Of a stretch of DNA of 64,000 nucleotides, positions 24,765 to 33,099 are shown one piece after another. A model generated the notes under the pieces. The model worked only from the letters and a program-made list of their open reading frames with translations. It had not been told where the DNA came from and did not search any database. The position numbers and the translations under genes are program-made. Within the stretch, counting starts at the first letter, position 1. Every line of letters starts with the position of its first letter. Origin of the DNA: Bacteroidia bacterium (lineage in GTDB: Bacteria > Bacteroidota > Bacteroidia > SpSt-205); contig BPGV01000001.1 of NCBI GenBank assembly GCA_026003215.1, forward strand, positions 1,765,729 to 1,829,728. The letters run 5' to 3'.

Positions 24765-26645
24765 ATGCATAAACTCCTCCTGCTGGGGCTTGCGTTTGTG
24801 GTATGGGCGCAGACGACTACCCATCCCAATCGGGCGTATGTGCGTTTAAGCCAAGCTCCTTTTCTGCATGGGGTGGCGTCAGGGGATCCTTGGACCGATA
24901 GGGTTATTCTCTGGACGCGGGTGACCCCTCCGCAAAACTGGACGGGTCCCATTAGTGTCACCTGGGAGGTGGCGGATGACCCGCAGTTTTCGCAGATAGT
25001 GGCTTCGGGGAGCACGACCACAGACGCCGACAGAGACTACACGGTCAAGGTAGATGCCACGGGTTTACAGCCCGGCCGATGGTACTACTATCGGTTTCAT
25101 GCGCTAAACGCTACTTCGCCGACGGGGCGCACGCGTACTATGCCCACAGGGAACGTCCAGCGCCTCCGTATCGCCGTGGTTTCCTGTGCCGACTACCAAA
25201 ATGGCTTCTACAATGCCTATGAAAATATCACGCTGCGCAATGATGTGGATTTTGTGGTGCATTTAGGGGATTACATCTACGAGTATGGTCCCCAGCAAAA
25301 TAGCGTGCGGCAAGCAGACCCCCCCAAAGAAACGGTAACTTTGGAGGATTACCGCATACGCTATTCGCATTATCGGCTGGACTCGATGCTCCAGTGGCTC
25401 CACCAAAACTATCCCATGATAGCGGTGTGGGATGATCATGAGCTGGCCAACGATGCTTGGACGGGTGGGGCCCAGAACCATGATCCTAACAGCGAGGGCC
25501 CTTTTTCTGCACGGAAAGCTGCAATGCTCCGCGCCTATCATGAATGGATGCCTTTCCGAATGCCTGACCCCACCGACTCCCTACGTATATGGCGCAGCTT
25601 TCAGTGGGGCAATCTGGCAGACCTTATCTTTTTAGATACGCGCCACTACGGGCGGGACCAGCAAGTCACAGCTATCAGCTTTCAGCCGGGGGTGCCAGCC
25701 AATGACCCCACGATGAACGACCCCAATAGACGCCTCTTAGGGGTAGTTCAGTTCAGCTGGCTCACTAATCAACTCAAGGCTTCCACAGCTACCTGGCGAT
25801 TGATTGGGCAGCAGGTGATGGTGGCCCCGCTGACAGTCACCGTTTTCGGGACTACCTACGTGGTAAATCCTGACCAGTGGGATGGGTACCCCGCAGAACG
25901 CCGTCGCCTGATGGATACCCTTATCCAAAATAATATCGGGAATGTCGCTGTCCTCACGGGAGACATTCATACGTCGTGGGGCAATGATCTCCCCTTCGGC
26001 CCGGGGACCTATAATAACTCAACAGGGGCTGGCTCCACAGCGGTGGAGTTTGTTTCGCCCAGTATCACCTCCGCTAATGCCTCTTTCTTAGGGAACTTTG
26101 CCAGTCCAAGCTTTGTCCAGTCGCAAAATCCGCATGTGCGCTATGTAGACCTCACCAAGCATGGCTATGTGCTCATAGATGTGAAGCCCGATACCGTGCA
26201 AGGGGACTGGTATTATGTAAATACGATTACGCAGCCGCAAGCTGGGGAGAGCTGGGGGGATGGTTGGTATGCAAAAAGCGGAGAGCGGTTTTTGCGCAAG
26301 GCTACAAGGCCTACTTCGGCCCCGGCAGGGTATAATCCTCCGCTTATTCAACGGGGGGCTGTTACGGTGGTCTCGGCTGCGACCCGCCCTGTGCTGGTAG
26401 GGGTGTATCCTAATCCGGCTGAGGAATGGGTGACCCTGCAGCTATACACGACACAGGCCCAGCGCCTCCAACTTATCCTGTATAATGCAGAAGGGCAGCG
26501 GGTGGCCTCGTACGATATCCAGACGCCTTCGGCGGGGACGCATTACTACCAAGTGCCCTTAGAGGGGCTGGCGCGCGGCGTATTCTTGCTGGAGCTTCGC
26601 ACCGCTGCGGGCGGCAGCCATACGTATCGCCTCCTTAAGCGGTAG
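24765..26645 (+). CDS. PhoD-like alkaline phosphatase/phosphodiesterase with T9SS signal
   Basis: 626 residues. Signal peptide MHKLLLLGLAFVVWA. PhoD N-terminal domain (FLHGVASGDPWTDRVILWTR) at about residues 30-125, then the metallophosphatase core with AVVSCADYQNGF, VHLGDYIYEYG, AVWDDHELAND and VLTGDIHTSW, which supply the expected metal ligands. The C-terminal ~80 residues are a T9SS type A sorting domain (VGVYPNPAEEWVTLQL, ARGVFLLEL). PhoD enzymes release phosphate from phosphodiesters and monoesters, usually with Ca and Fe. Here T9SS is used instead of the usual Tat signal, so the enzyme is probably at the cell surface or released. Phosphate scavenging is inferred. Confidence 0.92.
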   Translation: MHKLLLLGLAFVVWAQTTTHPNRAYVRLSQAPFLHGVASGDPWTDRVILWTRVTPPQNWTGPISVTWEVADDPQFSQIVASGSTTTDADRDYTVKVDATGLQPGRWYYYRFHALNATSPTGRTRTMPTGNVQRLRIAVVSCADYQNGFYNAYENITLRNDVDFVVHLGDYIYEYGPQQNSVRQADPPKETVTLEDYRIRYSHYRLDSMLQWLHQNYPMIAVWDDHELANDAWTGGAQNHDPNSEGPFSARKAAMLRAYHEWMPFRMPDPTDSLRIWRSFQWGNLADLIFLDTRHYGRDQQVTAISFQPGVPANDPTMNDPNRRLLGVVQFSWLTNQLKASTATWRLIGQQVMVAPLTVTVFGTTYVVNPDQWDGYPAERRRLMDTLIQNNIGNVAVLTGDIHTSWGNDLPFGPGTYNNSTGAGSTAVEFVSPSITSANASFLGNFASPSFVQSQNPHVRYVDLTKHGYVLIDVKPDTVQGDWYYVNTITQPQAGESWGDGWYAKSGERFLRKATRPTSAPAGYNPPLIQRGAVTVVSAATRPVLVGVYPNPAEEWVTLQLYTTQAQRLQLILYNAEGQRVASYDIQTPSAGTHYYQVPLEGLARGVFLLELRTAAGGSHTYRLLKR

Positions 26646-26650
26646 CGTTC

Positions 26651-26658
26651 TATCTTTG
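26651..26658 (+). promoter_or_regulatory. -7 box TATCTTTG for the DUF697-M16-purQ-nuoLMN run
   Basis: Exact TAnnTTTG, 4 bases before ATG 26663 and only 5 bases after the PhoD stop. It is the last clear box before 33099. Confidence 0.75.
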
Positions 26659-26662
26659 TTCC

Positions 26663-27229
26663 ATGGCGGGGCAGGACAAAGAAGCCGAAAAGCTCATTAG
26701 AGAACACATGATTGTGGCGATGGGGGCTGGGCTCTTGCCGGTGCCTTTTGCCGACTGGGGCTTGACTACTGCCGTCCAGCTGAATCTGGTGCGGAAGCTG
26801 GCCAGCTTGTACGAGGTGCCTTTTTTCTCGGGCATGGCGAAGGGTCTTATCGCGGCGCTCGTAGGGGGCACTACGGTACGAGGCGCCGCTACCCTGGTGA
26901 AGGTTATCCCGGGGATTGGGTGGATGATAGGGGGCCTTACGGCTTCCGTCGCTGCGGCCGCTACTACCTACGCGGTAGGGCGAGTTTTTCAAAGCCACTT
27001 CGCAGCAGGGGGCACCCTCCGAGATTTTGATGTAGAAGCGGCCAAGAAAGCCTATCAGCGCGCCTTCCGCGAAGGACAAACCCTCTCCGAAGCGCTTCAC
27101 AAAAATCCCCCTCCTGCCGCCCAAGACCCCTACGAGCAACTTAAGAAGCTCCACGAGCTCCATCAAGCAGGCATCCTCACCGCTGAAGAGTACGAAGCCC
27201 AGAAAAAGAAACTCTTAGAGCGGCTGTGA
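26663..27229 (+). CDS. DUF697-like membrane protein with C-terminal SHOCT motif
   Basis: 188 residues. The N-terminal two thirds resemble DUF697: an amphipathic start (EKLIREHMIVAMGAGLLPVPFAD), then glycine- and alanine-rich hydrophobic hairpins (GMAKGLIAALVGG, IPGIGWMIGGLTASVAAAATTYAVG). The last 32 residues (YEQLKKLHELHQAGILTAEE) are a SHOCT short helical domain, often on proteins that oligomerise or bind membranes. Function unknown; DUF697 proteins often accompany small GTPases, but none is here. It heads a tightly overlapping run and ends in a GTGA overlap with the M16 gene. Confidence 0.8.
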   Translation: MAGQDKEAEKLIREHMIVAMGAGLLPVPFADWGLTTAVQLNLVRKLASLYEVPFFSGMAKGLIAALVGGTTVRGAATLVKVIPGIGWMIGGLTASVAAAATTYAVGRVFQSHFAAGGTLRDFDVEAAKKAYQRAFREGQTLSEALHKNPPPAAQDPYEQLKKLHELHQAGILTAEEYEAQKKKLLERL

Positions 27230-28467
27230 GCGTGCGGCTTGGATTTTTCGCTCCCCCTCGTCCGTCCCTCCAACCGGTAGGGGCGCTCCCTGTGTATTGG
27301 CTTCGGGCGACCGAACCCTTAGCCCATTTCATAGCGGTGTGGGAGGCCCCAGCTTTACCCAATTTCCCCGCTGGCACGCGAGCCCTTCTATTGCGTCTCT
27401 TAGCCGCGGAAAATGCTCGTTATCCTGCGGGGGGCTTAGCGCAACGGCTCAAACGGCTGGGCTGGACCTTTGAGTGGCACAGCTCCTTGGATAGTATATG
27501 GCTTTCGGCCAGTGGGCTGGTAGAGAACCTGCCCGCCGCGCTGGAGCTTCTACACTTGATGGTAGAGGCGCCGCTCTTGCGCGGTCCGGATGTGGTCAAG
27601 CACCGTTCTCGGCTCATAGAGAGCCACATACGTGCGTGGGCGAATCCGGCTTACCGGGCCGACTCCTATGTAGCCCAGGGGTTGTGGGGAGATACCTATG
27701 CGGTAATGGAGGGCGCCTCGCCTGAGGCACTTCAAAAGGTGGGCGAAGCTGAACTCTGGGCTTACCACGAGGGTTTTCTTTGGCGGGGGCTGCGTGCGGT
27801 GGTGCTGGTAGCCCCTACCTTGCCTAAGTCGCTAACTCCTTGGCAGATATGGGTCCGTCCCCTGAGGTATGCGCTACGGCTCCCTTTGGAAAAAGAGCCT
27901 ACTATTCAGGTGGAGGAAACACCCGAGGCCCAGCAGGCTTCCTTACGCTGGGCGTATCCTTGGCGGCGTGCTCTCTCCCCTTCGGATGTGTGGTATGCCT
28001 TAGGGGTGCTGCGGCTGGGCGGGTATTTTGGTTCGCAGCTCATGCGCACCATCCGAGAGGAGGCCGGCCTGACGTATGGAATTTATGCGCGGGCAGAGGA
28101 GACGCAAGCGGGAAGCTACCTGGTCATTCGCACAGAAGTGGCCCGAAGCCGTGCGGCTGAAGCTGTCGCCCGTATCCAGGAAGAGGTGCAGCGCTGGGCT
28201 ACGCAGCCTTTCCCCACCATGGAAATCTGGGAGGAAGCCCGAAACTACCTTTTAGTGCAACGCACCCCAGAGACGCTGCGGGAATGGGCTTCTTGGATAG
28301 CGGGCGCGCTTATGCGCCATCGCCCCATAGAACTGTATTATGCCCAGATGGAAACGCTGGCTCAGGCCACGTGGCCGCATATCCCGTCCCTCCTCCTACC
28401 GGACGAACCCTTCCTGCAAGTGGGGGTAGGCGTGGAGAAGGGTATTTTTGCCGGCGCATGCGTCTAA
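27226..28467 (+). CDS. M16 peptidase-family subunit lacking the zinc motif
   Basis: 413 residues, one M16 (insulinase/processing peptidase) half-clamshell pair. The GTG start at 27226 overlaps the previous stop. The conserved spacing of the family is visible: PAGTRALLLRLLAAENARYP where active members have HxxEH, then GGLAQRLKRLGWTFEWHSSLDS. The zinc motif is replaced by LLRLL-type residues, so it cannot bind catalytic zinc. The C-terminal R/Y substrate-binding segment is kept (MRTIREEAGLTYGIYA). Non-catalytic M16 subunits normally pair with an active one often encoded next door; none is in the window. Cytoplasmic, no signal peptide. Its operon partners purQ and nuoLMN give no functional link. 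Confidence 0.83.
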   Translation: MSVRLGFFAPPRPSLQPVGALPVYWLRATEPLAHFIAVWEAPALPNFPAGTRALLLRLLAAENARYPAGGLAQRLKRLGWTFEWHSSLDSIWLSASGLVENLPAALELLHLMVEAPLLRGPDVVKHRSRLIESHIRAWANPAYRADSYVAQGLWGDTYAVMEGASPEALQKVGEAELWAYHEGFLWRGLRAVVLVAPTLPKSLTPWQIWVRPLRYALRLPLEKEPTIQVEETPEAQQASLRWAYPWRRALSPSDVWYALGVLRLGGYFGSQLMRTIREEAGLTYGIYARAEETQAGSYLVIRTEVARSRAAEAVARIQEEVQRWATQPFPTMEIWEEARNYLLVQRTPETLREWASWIAGALMRHRPIELYYAQMETLAQATWPHIPSLLLPDEPFLQVGVGVEKGIFAGACV

Positions 28468-29108
28468 GGGCCGGCATTGTGGTTTTCCCCGGCAGTAACT
28501 GCGATAGGGACTTATACTATGCGTTAGAGCGGGCGGGGTTTGTGCCGCGCTTTCTCTGGCATGGCGAATCCCAGCTACCGCCCTTGGAAGCCGTGTTTTT
28601 GCCGGGGGGCTTTTCGTATGGCGATTACTTACGGGCGGGGGCTATTGCGCGATTTGCGCCTATCATGTCGGCGGTGGAGGCTTTTTGGCGGAAGGGAGGC
28701 TTCGTAATGGGGATATGTAATGGGTTCCAGATTCTTACGGAGGCGGGCTGGCTGCCCGGCGCTTTGCGCAAAAACAGCGGCGGGCGTTTCCTCTGCACCA
28801 CCGTCACCATAGAACTCAGAGGGGTTAGCCCTTTGAGCGACTACATAGGGGGGCGGGCGTATCGTTTGCCTATTGCCCACGGCGAAGGGCGCTATGAACC
28901 AGCGGGTAGCTTACCCCCGGGCCGCCTGCACTATGTGCCTGCACCAGCCCCCAATGGAAGTTTTGCGGCTATTGCCGGCCTCATCAACGCCGAAGGGACC
29001 GTCTTAGGCCTGATGCCCCATCCTGAGCGGGCGTGTGACCCCTACCAAGGCCACTTAGATGGGTTGGACTTTCTGCGGGGGATAGCCCGCTACTTAGCCG
29101 CCCGCTAA
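28458..29108 (+). CDS. purQ: Phosphoribosylformylglycinamidine synthase subunit PurQ
   Basis: 216 residues from ATG 28458, which overlaps the M16 stop by 10 bases; the track's 28284 start lies inside M16 and is rejected. It is the class I glutamine amidotransferase subunit that supplies ammonia to PurL in purine synthesis. Seen: AGIVVFPGSNCDRD at the N-terminus, FLPGGFSYGDYLRAGA, the nucleophile Cys in GICNGFQILTEAGWLPGAL, and the His-Glu pair in LMPHPERA. purL and purS are not in the window; purM is at 48161. Confidence 0.96.
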   Translation: MRLRAGIVVFPGSNCDRDLYYALERAGFVPRFLWHGESQLPPLEAVFLPGGFSYGDYLRAGAIARFAPIMSAVEAFWRKGGFVMGICNGFQILTEAGWLPGALRKNSGGRFLCTTVTIELRGVSPLSDYIGGRAYRLPIAHGEGRYEPAGSLPPGRLHYVPAPAPNGSFAAIAGLINAEGTVLGLMPHPERACDPYQGHLDGLDFLRGIARYLAAR

Positions 29109-29109
29109 G

Positions 29110-30522
29110 GTGCTTACCCGCTCTCTCCTTATAGTCCTTGCCATAGGCTTAGGCGTAGGCAGCTTCGCTGTACAAGAACCGTTGGCTCGGGCAGCCACCC
29201 AGATTACTGCGGTGGTGGCATTTTATACCTTTTTTTATGCCCCTGCCCGTGGCTTATTGTATGCTTTTGGGTATGGGTTAGCAGTGACGGGAGTGTTTCT
29301 CTTTGTAAGCGGCAAGAGCTGGTTAGAAATATTTGCAGGTTGGGAGCTGGTGAGCGTGGGCGCATGGGCCCTGATTGTGGGGGCACGCGGAGTAAGCCGG
29401 CGTAGCTTAGAGGCAGCCTTTATCGCCTTTATTGTCAATCGGGTAGGGGATGTGTTTTGGCTTATGGCGGCTTCGGGGGCCGAGGCTTTCCCTGAAGGCT
29501 TCTGGATAGCGGGGTTGGTGAAAGCGGGGATTTTTCCTTTTACCTTCTGGCTGGTGCAGGCTATGTATGCGCCTGCGCCCGTGTCGGCGCTTTTGCATTC
29601 TGCCCTGCTGGTGGCCTTAGGGGTATATGGGCCGCTGCGCTATCCTGAGTGGCGAGTGGGCTTTGATGCAGGGGCGCAAAAAGCAGCTGAGCTACTCGCT
29701 GTGTGTGCAGGGATAGGGGCGGTAGGGAGCCGTTCCCCGAAGGTAGCCTTGGCCTGGACGACGGCGGCCCACTTAGCGGGAGTAGTGGCTCTGTGGCCTC
29801 AACCGGAGCAAGCCCAGCAGGCCCTCTTACACCACAGCTACCTCAAGGCCGCGCTTTTTCTCCTCCTGGGATGGGTGCAAAGGCAGGGTTATCTCACCCT
29901 TTGGGAAGCTGGCCTGGCAGCGGTTCTCGCTGGGCTCCTTGTTGCTGGCGCGCACACCGGCTCCCCTCTATTGGCTATTGCTGAGGGACTCAACGCTCTC
30001 GCCTTAGGACGGCTATGGGGACGCTTTTCCCTTCGTCGCAAAGGTGCAGCAGCTGACCCATATAGGGGGCTAAGTGCGCCGTTGTTTTTAGCTGTGTTCT
30101 GCTTGGCAGAAGGATACTTGCGCTTTTCTGTGCCCGAAGCTTTTATTTTTCTACCGCTCGGTATAGTGGGGGTCTGGCTCGCCAAAGTGCAGCTGTATTG
30201 GCGGTTAGATAGGCCTTTTCTCCTCTTGACCCAAGATACCTTGCATGCCTGGCTCACTTGGGTCCGCTATTGGGCAGGTATGGAAGTCTTTTTAGGGCGG
30301 GTATTCGTTCGGGTGGCCCAGCGGTGGATACGGCTTGCGTACCTTAGCGGCTTGACAGAGGTAGCTATGACGCATAGAGGCTGGCGGGCTATGGCTCGTC
30401 GGGCGCGCGGGGCCTTGGCGGTCTTCACCGCCCCGAATGAACCCCTTACCTATGCGCAAGCCCTACGTTGGGGCTTCCTTCTCACGCTCATGACAGCGAT
30501 TGTATGGCGGTTTTTGCGCTAA
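29110..30522 (+). CDS. nuoL: NuoL-like antiporter-type subunit, compact
   Basis: 470 residues, all membrane helices, against about 600 for typical NuoL. GTG start 1 base after purQ. NuoL landmarks: GWELVSVGAWALI (key Glu), IAFIVNRVGDVFWLM, VKAGIFPFTFWL (TM7 Lys), APVSALLHSALLV, and LLHHSYLKAALFLLLG (His/Lys of the channel). A long C-terminal amphipathic stretch with many Arg (from about residue 370) ending in a last helix could be a shortened lateral helix. In complex I this subunit translocates protons at the far tip of the arm. It could instead belong to a smaller related complex, since nuoA-K are absent nearby. Confidence 0.8.
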   Translation: MLTRSLLIVLAIGLGVGSFAVQEPLARAATQITAVVAFYTFFYAPARGLLYAFGYGLAVTGVFLFVSGKSWLEIFAGWELVSVGAWALIVGARGVSRRSLEAAFIAFIVNRVGDVFWLMAASGAEAFPEGFWIAGLVKAGIFPFTFWLVQAMYAPAPVSALLHSALLVALGVYGPLRYPEWRVGFDAGAQKAAELLAVCAGIGAVGSRSPKVALAWTTAAHLAGVVALWPQPEQAQQALLHHSYLKAALFLLLGWVQRQGYLTLWEAGLAAVLAGLLVAGAHTGSPLLAIAEGLNALALGRLWGRFSLRRKGAAADPYRGLSAPLFLAVFCLAEGYLRFSVPEAFIFLPLGIVGVWLAKVQLYWRLDRPFLLLTQDTLHAWLTWVRYWAGMEVFLGRVFVRVAQRWIRLAYLSGLTEVAMTHRGWRAMARRARGALAVFTAPNEPLTYAQALRWGFLLTLMTAIVWRFLR

Positions 30523-31895
30523 ATCTCCTTTGGTTGGGGCCCCTGGCTATAGGCTTTTTGTCGCTCTTCTTAGGGCGGCGTGCCTTGTGGGGGCTGGTGG
30601 TGGGTAGTGGCTTTGGACACCTCCTCCTGTGGGGCTATCTCTACCTTACCTACCATGCCCAAGGACCGGTACAGGTGTTGCCGTGGTTCAGCTTAGGGGG
30701 GAAGCCGCTCTTCTATGCCATAGGGCTGAGCCCGCAGAACGCCTGGCTGGTATTTCTCGCTATTTTTTTGGGGCATGCTGCCTTATTTTATGCGGTGGCG
30801 CAGATAGCTCGGCCCAGAGCGTTTAGCTTTTTGGTATTTCTCGTGATGGCTTTTTCGCAGGGGGTGTTTCTGGCGCGGGATGTGGTGCTGTTTTTTGTGT
30901 TTTACGAGGCTTCGCTGGTGCCGGCGTTTTTGCTTATTTATGGGTGGGGGGGACGACAGCGGCGAGCCGCGGCGGTCAAGTTTGCCCTCTTTACGCTGGG
31001 AGGGTCGGTGGTGCTGCTGATTGGGCTACTGTGGGGGCTCATGGGACGCGCTTCGGGTTTGTGGGAGGAATGGCGGGGTATGGCCCTCCCGATGGGGGCC
31101 TGGTGGCTGATGACGATAGGTCTGGCTGTCAAGCTGCCCCTTATCCCGCTACATAACTGGCTGGGCGAAGCCCATGTAGAAGCCGACACCCCAGTCTCTA
31201 TACTTTTAGCGGGGCTCCTCCTCAAGCTGGGCGGGTATGCGCTCCTGAGCTGGGTCTGGATCAATGGACCTTCTGGACTTTTGGTGGGTTGGGGGGGACT
31301 CTCCTTAGTATATGCGGCGGCTGTGGCTACCGCCCAAAAGGACCTCAAAAAGCTCATTGCTTTTACTTCTATTGGGCACATGGCTTTGGTCGCCATAGGG
31401 GCAGGTGCGGGCAGCTCCACCGCCTTGCAGGGCGCTTATCACCAGCTTTTTACCCATGGCTTGGTAAGCGCAGCTCTTTTTGCCTGGGTGGGCTACATAG
31501 AAAAAGCCACAGGGAGCCGGCACATCGGTTACTTGCGTGGGGTACTCAAAGGAGTAGGCTTTCAGCAACTCTTGCCTGTGGTGTTGTTTTTTGCGGCGAT
31601 AGGCGTGCCGGGTACGGCCCTTTTTGTGTCAGAGGTGCTTGTCGTATTAGGCACAGGGGCCGGCATAGGATGGACATGGGCATGGGTGCCGGCGTTGAGC
31701 TTACCGCTCACAGGCATATACTTTTTGCGGGCTTATCGGGAGCTGGCTCAGCCTACTCCTGAACAGGTGCCGCTACCCGAAGCCCACCTCTTTGCGCCGC
31801 AGCTTGCCGTGATAGGGGTACTGCTTCTGGGGATTTTGCTTGCAGGGATTTTCCCTCGGCCCTGGCTAACCGTGCTTTCCTATGTGGGGCCTTGA
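30504..31895 (+). CDS. nuoM: NuoM-like antiporter-type subunit
   Basis: 463 residues from ATG 30504, overlapping nuoL by 19 bases. NuoM landmarks: FFVFYEASLVPAFLLIYGWG (key Glu), VKLPLIPLHNWLGEAHVEAD (TM7 Lys and family signature), SILLAGLLLKLGGYAL, AQKDLKKLIAFTSIGHM and YHQLFTHGLVSAALFAWVG. Length is close to the usual 480-510. It is a proton-pumping membrane subunit of NADH:quinone oxidoreductase or a related complex. Overlap with both neighbours points to translational coupling of L, M and N. Confidence 0.88.
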   Translation: MAVFALNLLWLGPLAIGFLSLFLGRRALWGLVVGSGFGHLLLWGYLYLTYHAQGPVQVLPWFSLGGKPLFYAIGLSPQNAWLVFLAIFLGHAALFYAVAQIARPRAFSFLVFLVMAFSQGVFLARDVVLFFVFYEASLVPAFLLIYGWGGRQRRAAAVKFALFTLGGSVVLLIGLLWGLMGRASGLWEEWRGMALPMGAWWLMTIGLAVKLPLIPLHNWLGEAHVEADTPVSILLAGLLLKLGGYALLSWVWINGPSGLLVGWGGLSLVYAAAVATAQKDLKKLIAFTSIGHMALVAIGAGAGSSTALQGAYHQLFTHGLVSAALFAWVGYIEKATGSRHIGYLRGVLKGVGFQQLLPVVLFFAAIGVPGTALFVSEVLVVLGTGAGIGWTWAWVPALSLPLTGIYFLRAYRELAQPTPEQVPLPEAHLFAPQLAVIGVLLLGILLAGIFPRPWLTVLSYVGP

Positions 31896-33099
31896 GCGGC
31901 TCTGGCCCGAACTGGGACTGATAGCGGCCGCCTTAGCGTATAGGTATCGCTTCCTAAGCAGCTTAGCCTTGGCCTTGTATGCGGGGGGTATTCTTTGGCA
32001 GGAGCAAGCCGAAACCCTTCTCCTGCGCTTTTCCCCCGAAGCAACGCTTTTTTGGGCCGTAGCCGTAGCCCTTACCCTCATCGCCCGGATGATAACGCCC
32101 CCTTCCTTAGGTGGGGCCTGGGCGTTAGTGCTCTTGCTGGGCTCCTACGGACTTCTTTTGCGCAGTACCCACCTGCTTTTTAGCTGGGCTTGCTTGGAGA
32201 GTGCCGCACTCAGTGGGTATTTTTTCGTGGTAGCGATGGGGCGGGAACCCCTGCAGTGGAGTGCAGCTATTCGGTACTTCACTTGGAGTGTTTTAGGATC
32301 GGCGCTTATTCTCATGGGTATAGCGGTTCGGCTGGTCCAGCACCTTCCCCTCTCGTATCCCATAGAGTCGGGGGGATTTTTGGCCGATGGTTGTCTCTTT
32401 TGGGGGTGGGCTATAAAGGTAGGTCTGATTCCGTGGCATTTTTGGCTTTTGGGGGTGTATCGGGCGCTGCCCACAGTCTGGGCAGCGTGGTACGCGGCTA
32501 TACCCAAAGGGGCCTTACTGCTTAATCTCCTGAGCCTCCTCCCCACAGAAGGCAAGGGCCCTCTGCCGTTTATTTTTCTCGTCTTGGGGATGGTGAGCTT
32601 AGGCGCCGGCTATGCCCGCGCCTGGTCAGCGCCTACCCCGATAGAGAAACTCTTCTGGGGCAGCTTCTCCCAAGCAGGCTACATGGTATTGGTTCTTGCG
32701 CCGGGGGCTCAAGCCGCAGGCTGGAACTTTTGGCTGGTCTATGCCGGGGCCAGCTTTCTGGCATTTTTGTATGCTGCACACCCTTGGCGCGGACGCATAG
32801 GAGATGCTGTCGGCCTCCTCTTACTGGCTAATCTGGCCGGCCTTCCTCCAGTATTAGGCTTCTGGGTGAAGCTGGCTCTTTTTGTAGAAGCTTTCATACG
32901 CTTTGAGGGGCTCTTGCGTATTTTTCTTATAGGAGTGGGGCTTGTAGCTACCATAGCGGGGTTTGCGATATATGGACGGGTGGCGTGGGCACTGTGGCAA
33001 GGGCCTTCGGCAGCGGTCTCGTGGGGAAGAAAGGTTTTATATGGGGTAGGGGCAGGAAGCCTTTTGGTGCTGGGGATTGTGGGGCTACGCTGGAGCTAA
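31882..33099 (+). CDS. nuoN: NuoN-like antiporter-type subunit, compact
   Basis: 405 residues against about 480 for typical NuoN, overlapping nuoM by 14 bases. Landmarks: LLFSWACLESAALSGYFF (key Glu region), YFTWSVLGSALILMG, WGWAIKVGLIPWHFWLLGVYRA (TM7 Lys and signature), EKLFWGSFSQAGYMVL, and ANLAGLPPVLGFWVKLALF. Proton-translocating membrane subunit. The usual RLLAYSSI segment is replaced by EKLFWGSFSQ. The gene ends 15 bases inside the convergent cysteine desulfurase gene. No nuo gene follows, so other complex I subunits must be elsewhere. Confidence 0.83.
   Translation: MWGLERLWPELGLIAAALAYRYRFLSSLALALYAGGILWQEQAETLLLRFSPEATLFWAVAVALTLIARMITPPSLGGAWALVLLLGSYGLLLRSTHLLFSWACLESAALSGYFFVVAMGREPLQWSAAIRYFTWSVLGSALILMGIAVRLVQHLPLSYPIESGGFLADGCLFWGWAIKVGLIPWHFWLLGVYRALPTVWAAWYAAIPKGALLLNLLSLLPTEGKGPLPFIFLVLGMVSLGAGYARAWSAPTPIEKLFWGSFSQAGYMVLVLAPGAQAAGWNFWLVYAGASFLAFLYAAHPWRGRIGDAVGLLLLANLAGLPPVLGFWVKLALFVEAFIRFEGLLRIFLIGVGLVATIAGFAIYGRVAWALWQGPSAAVSWGRKVLYGVGAGSLLVLGIVGLRWS

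Noticed and set aside
24825-26645. PhoD gene as Tat-exported
   Set aside because: No twin-arginine motif in the signal region; the T9SS C-terminal domain and simple Sec-type signal explain export.
28284-28457. N-terminal extension of purQ
   Set aside because: It lies wholly inside the M16 gene in another frame; PurQ proteins start at the RAGIVVFPG motif.
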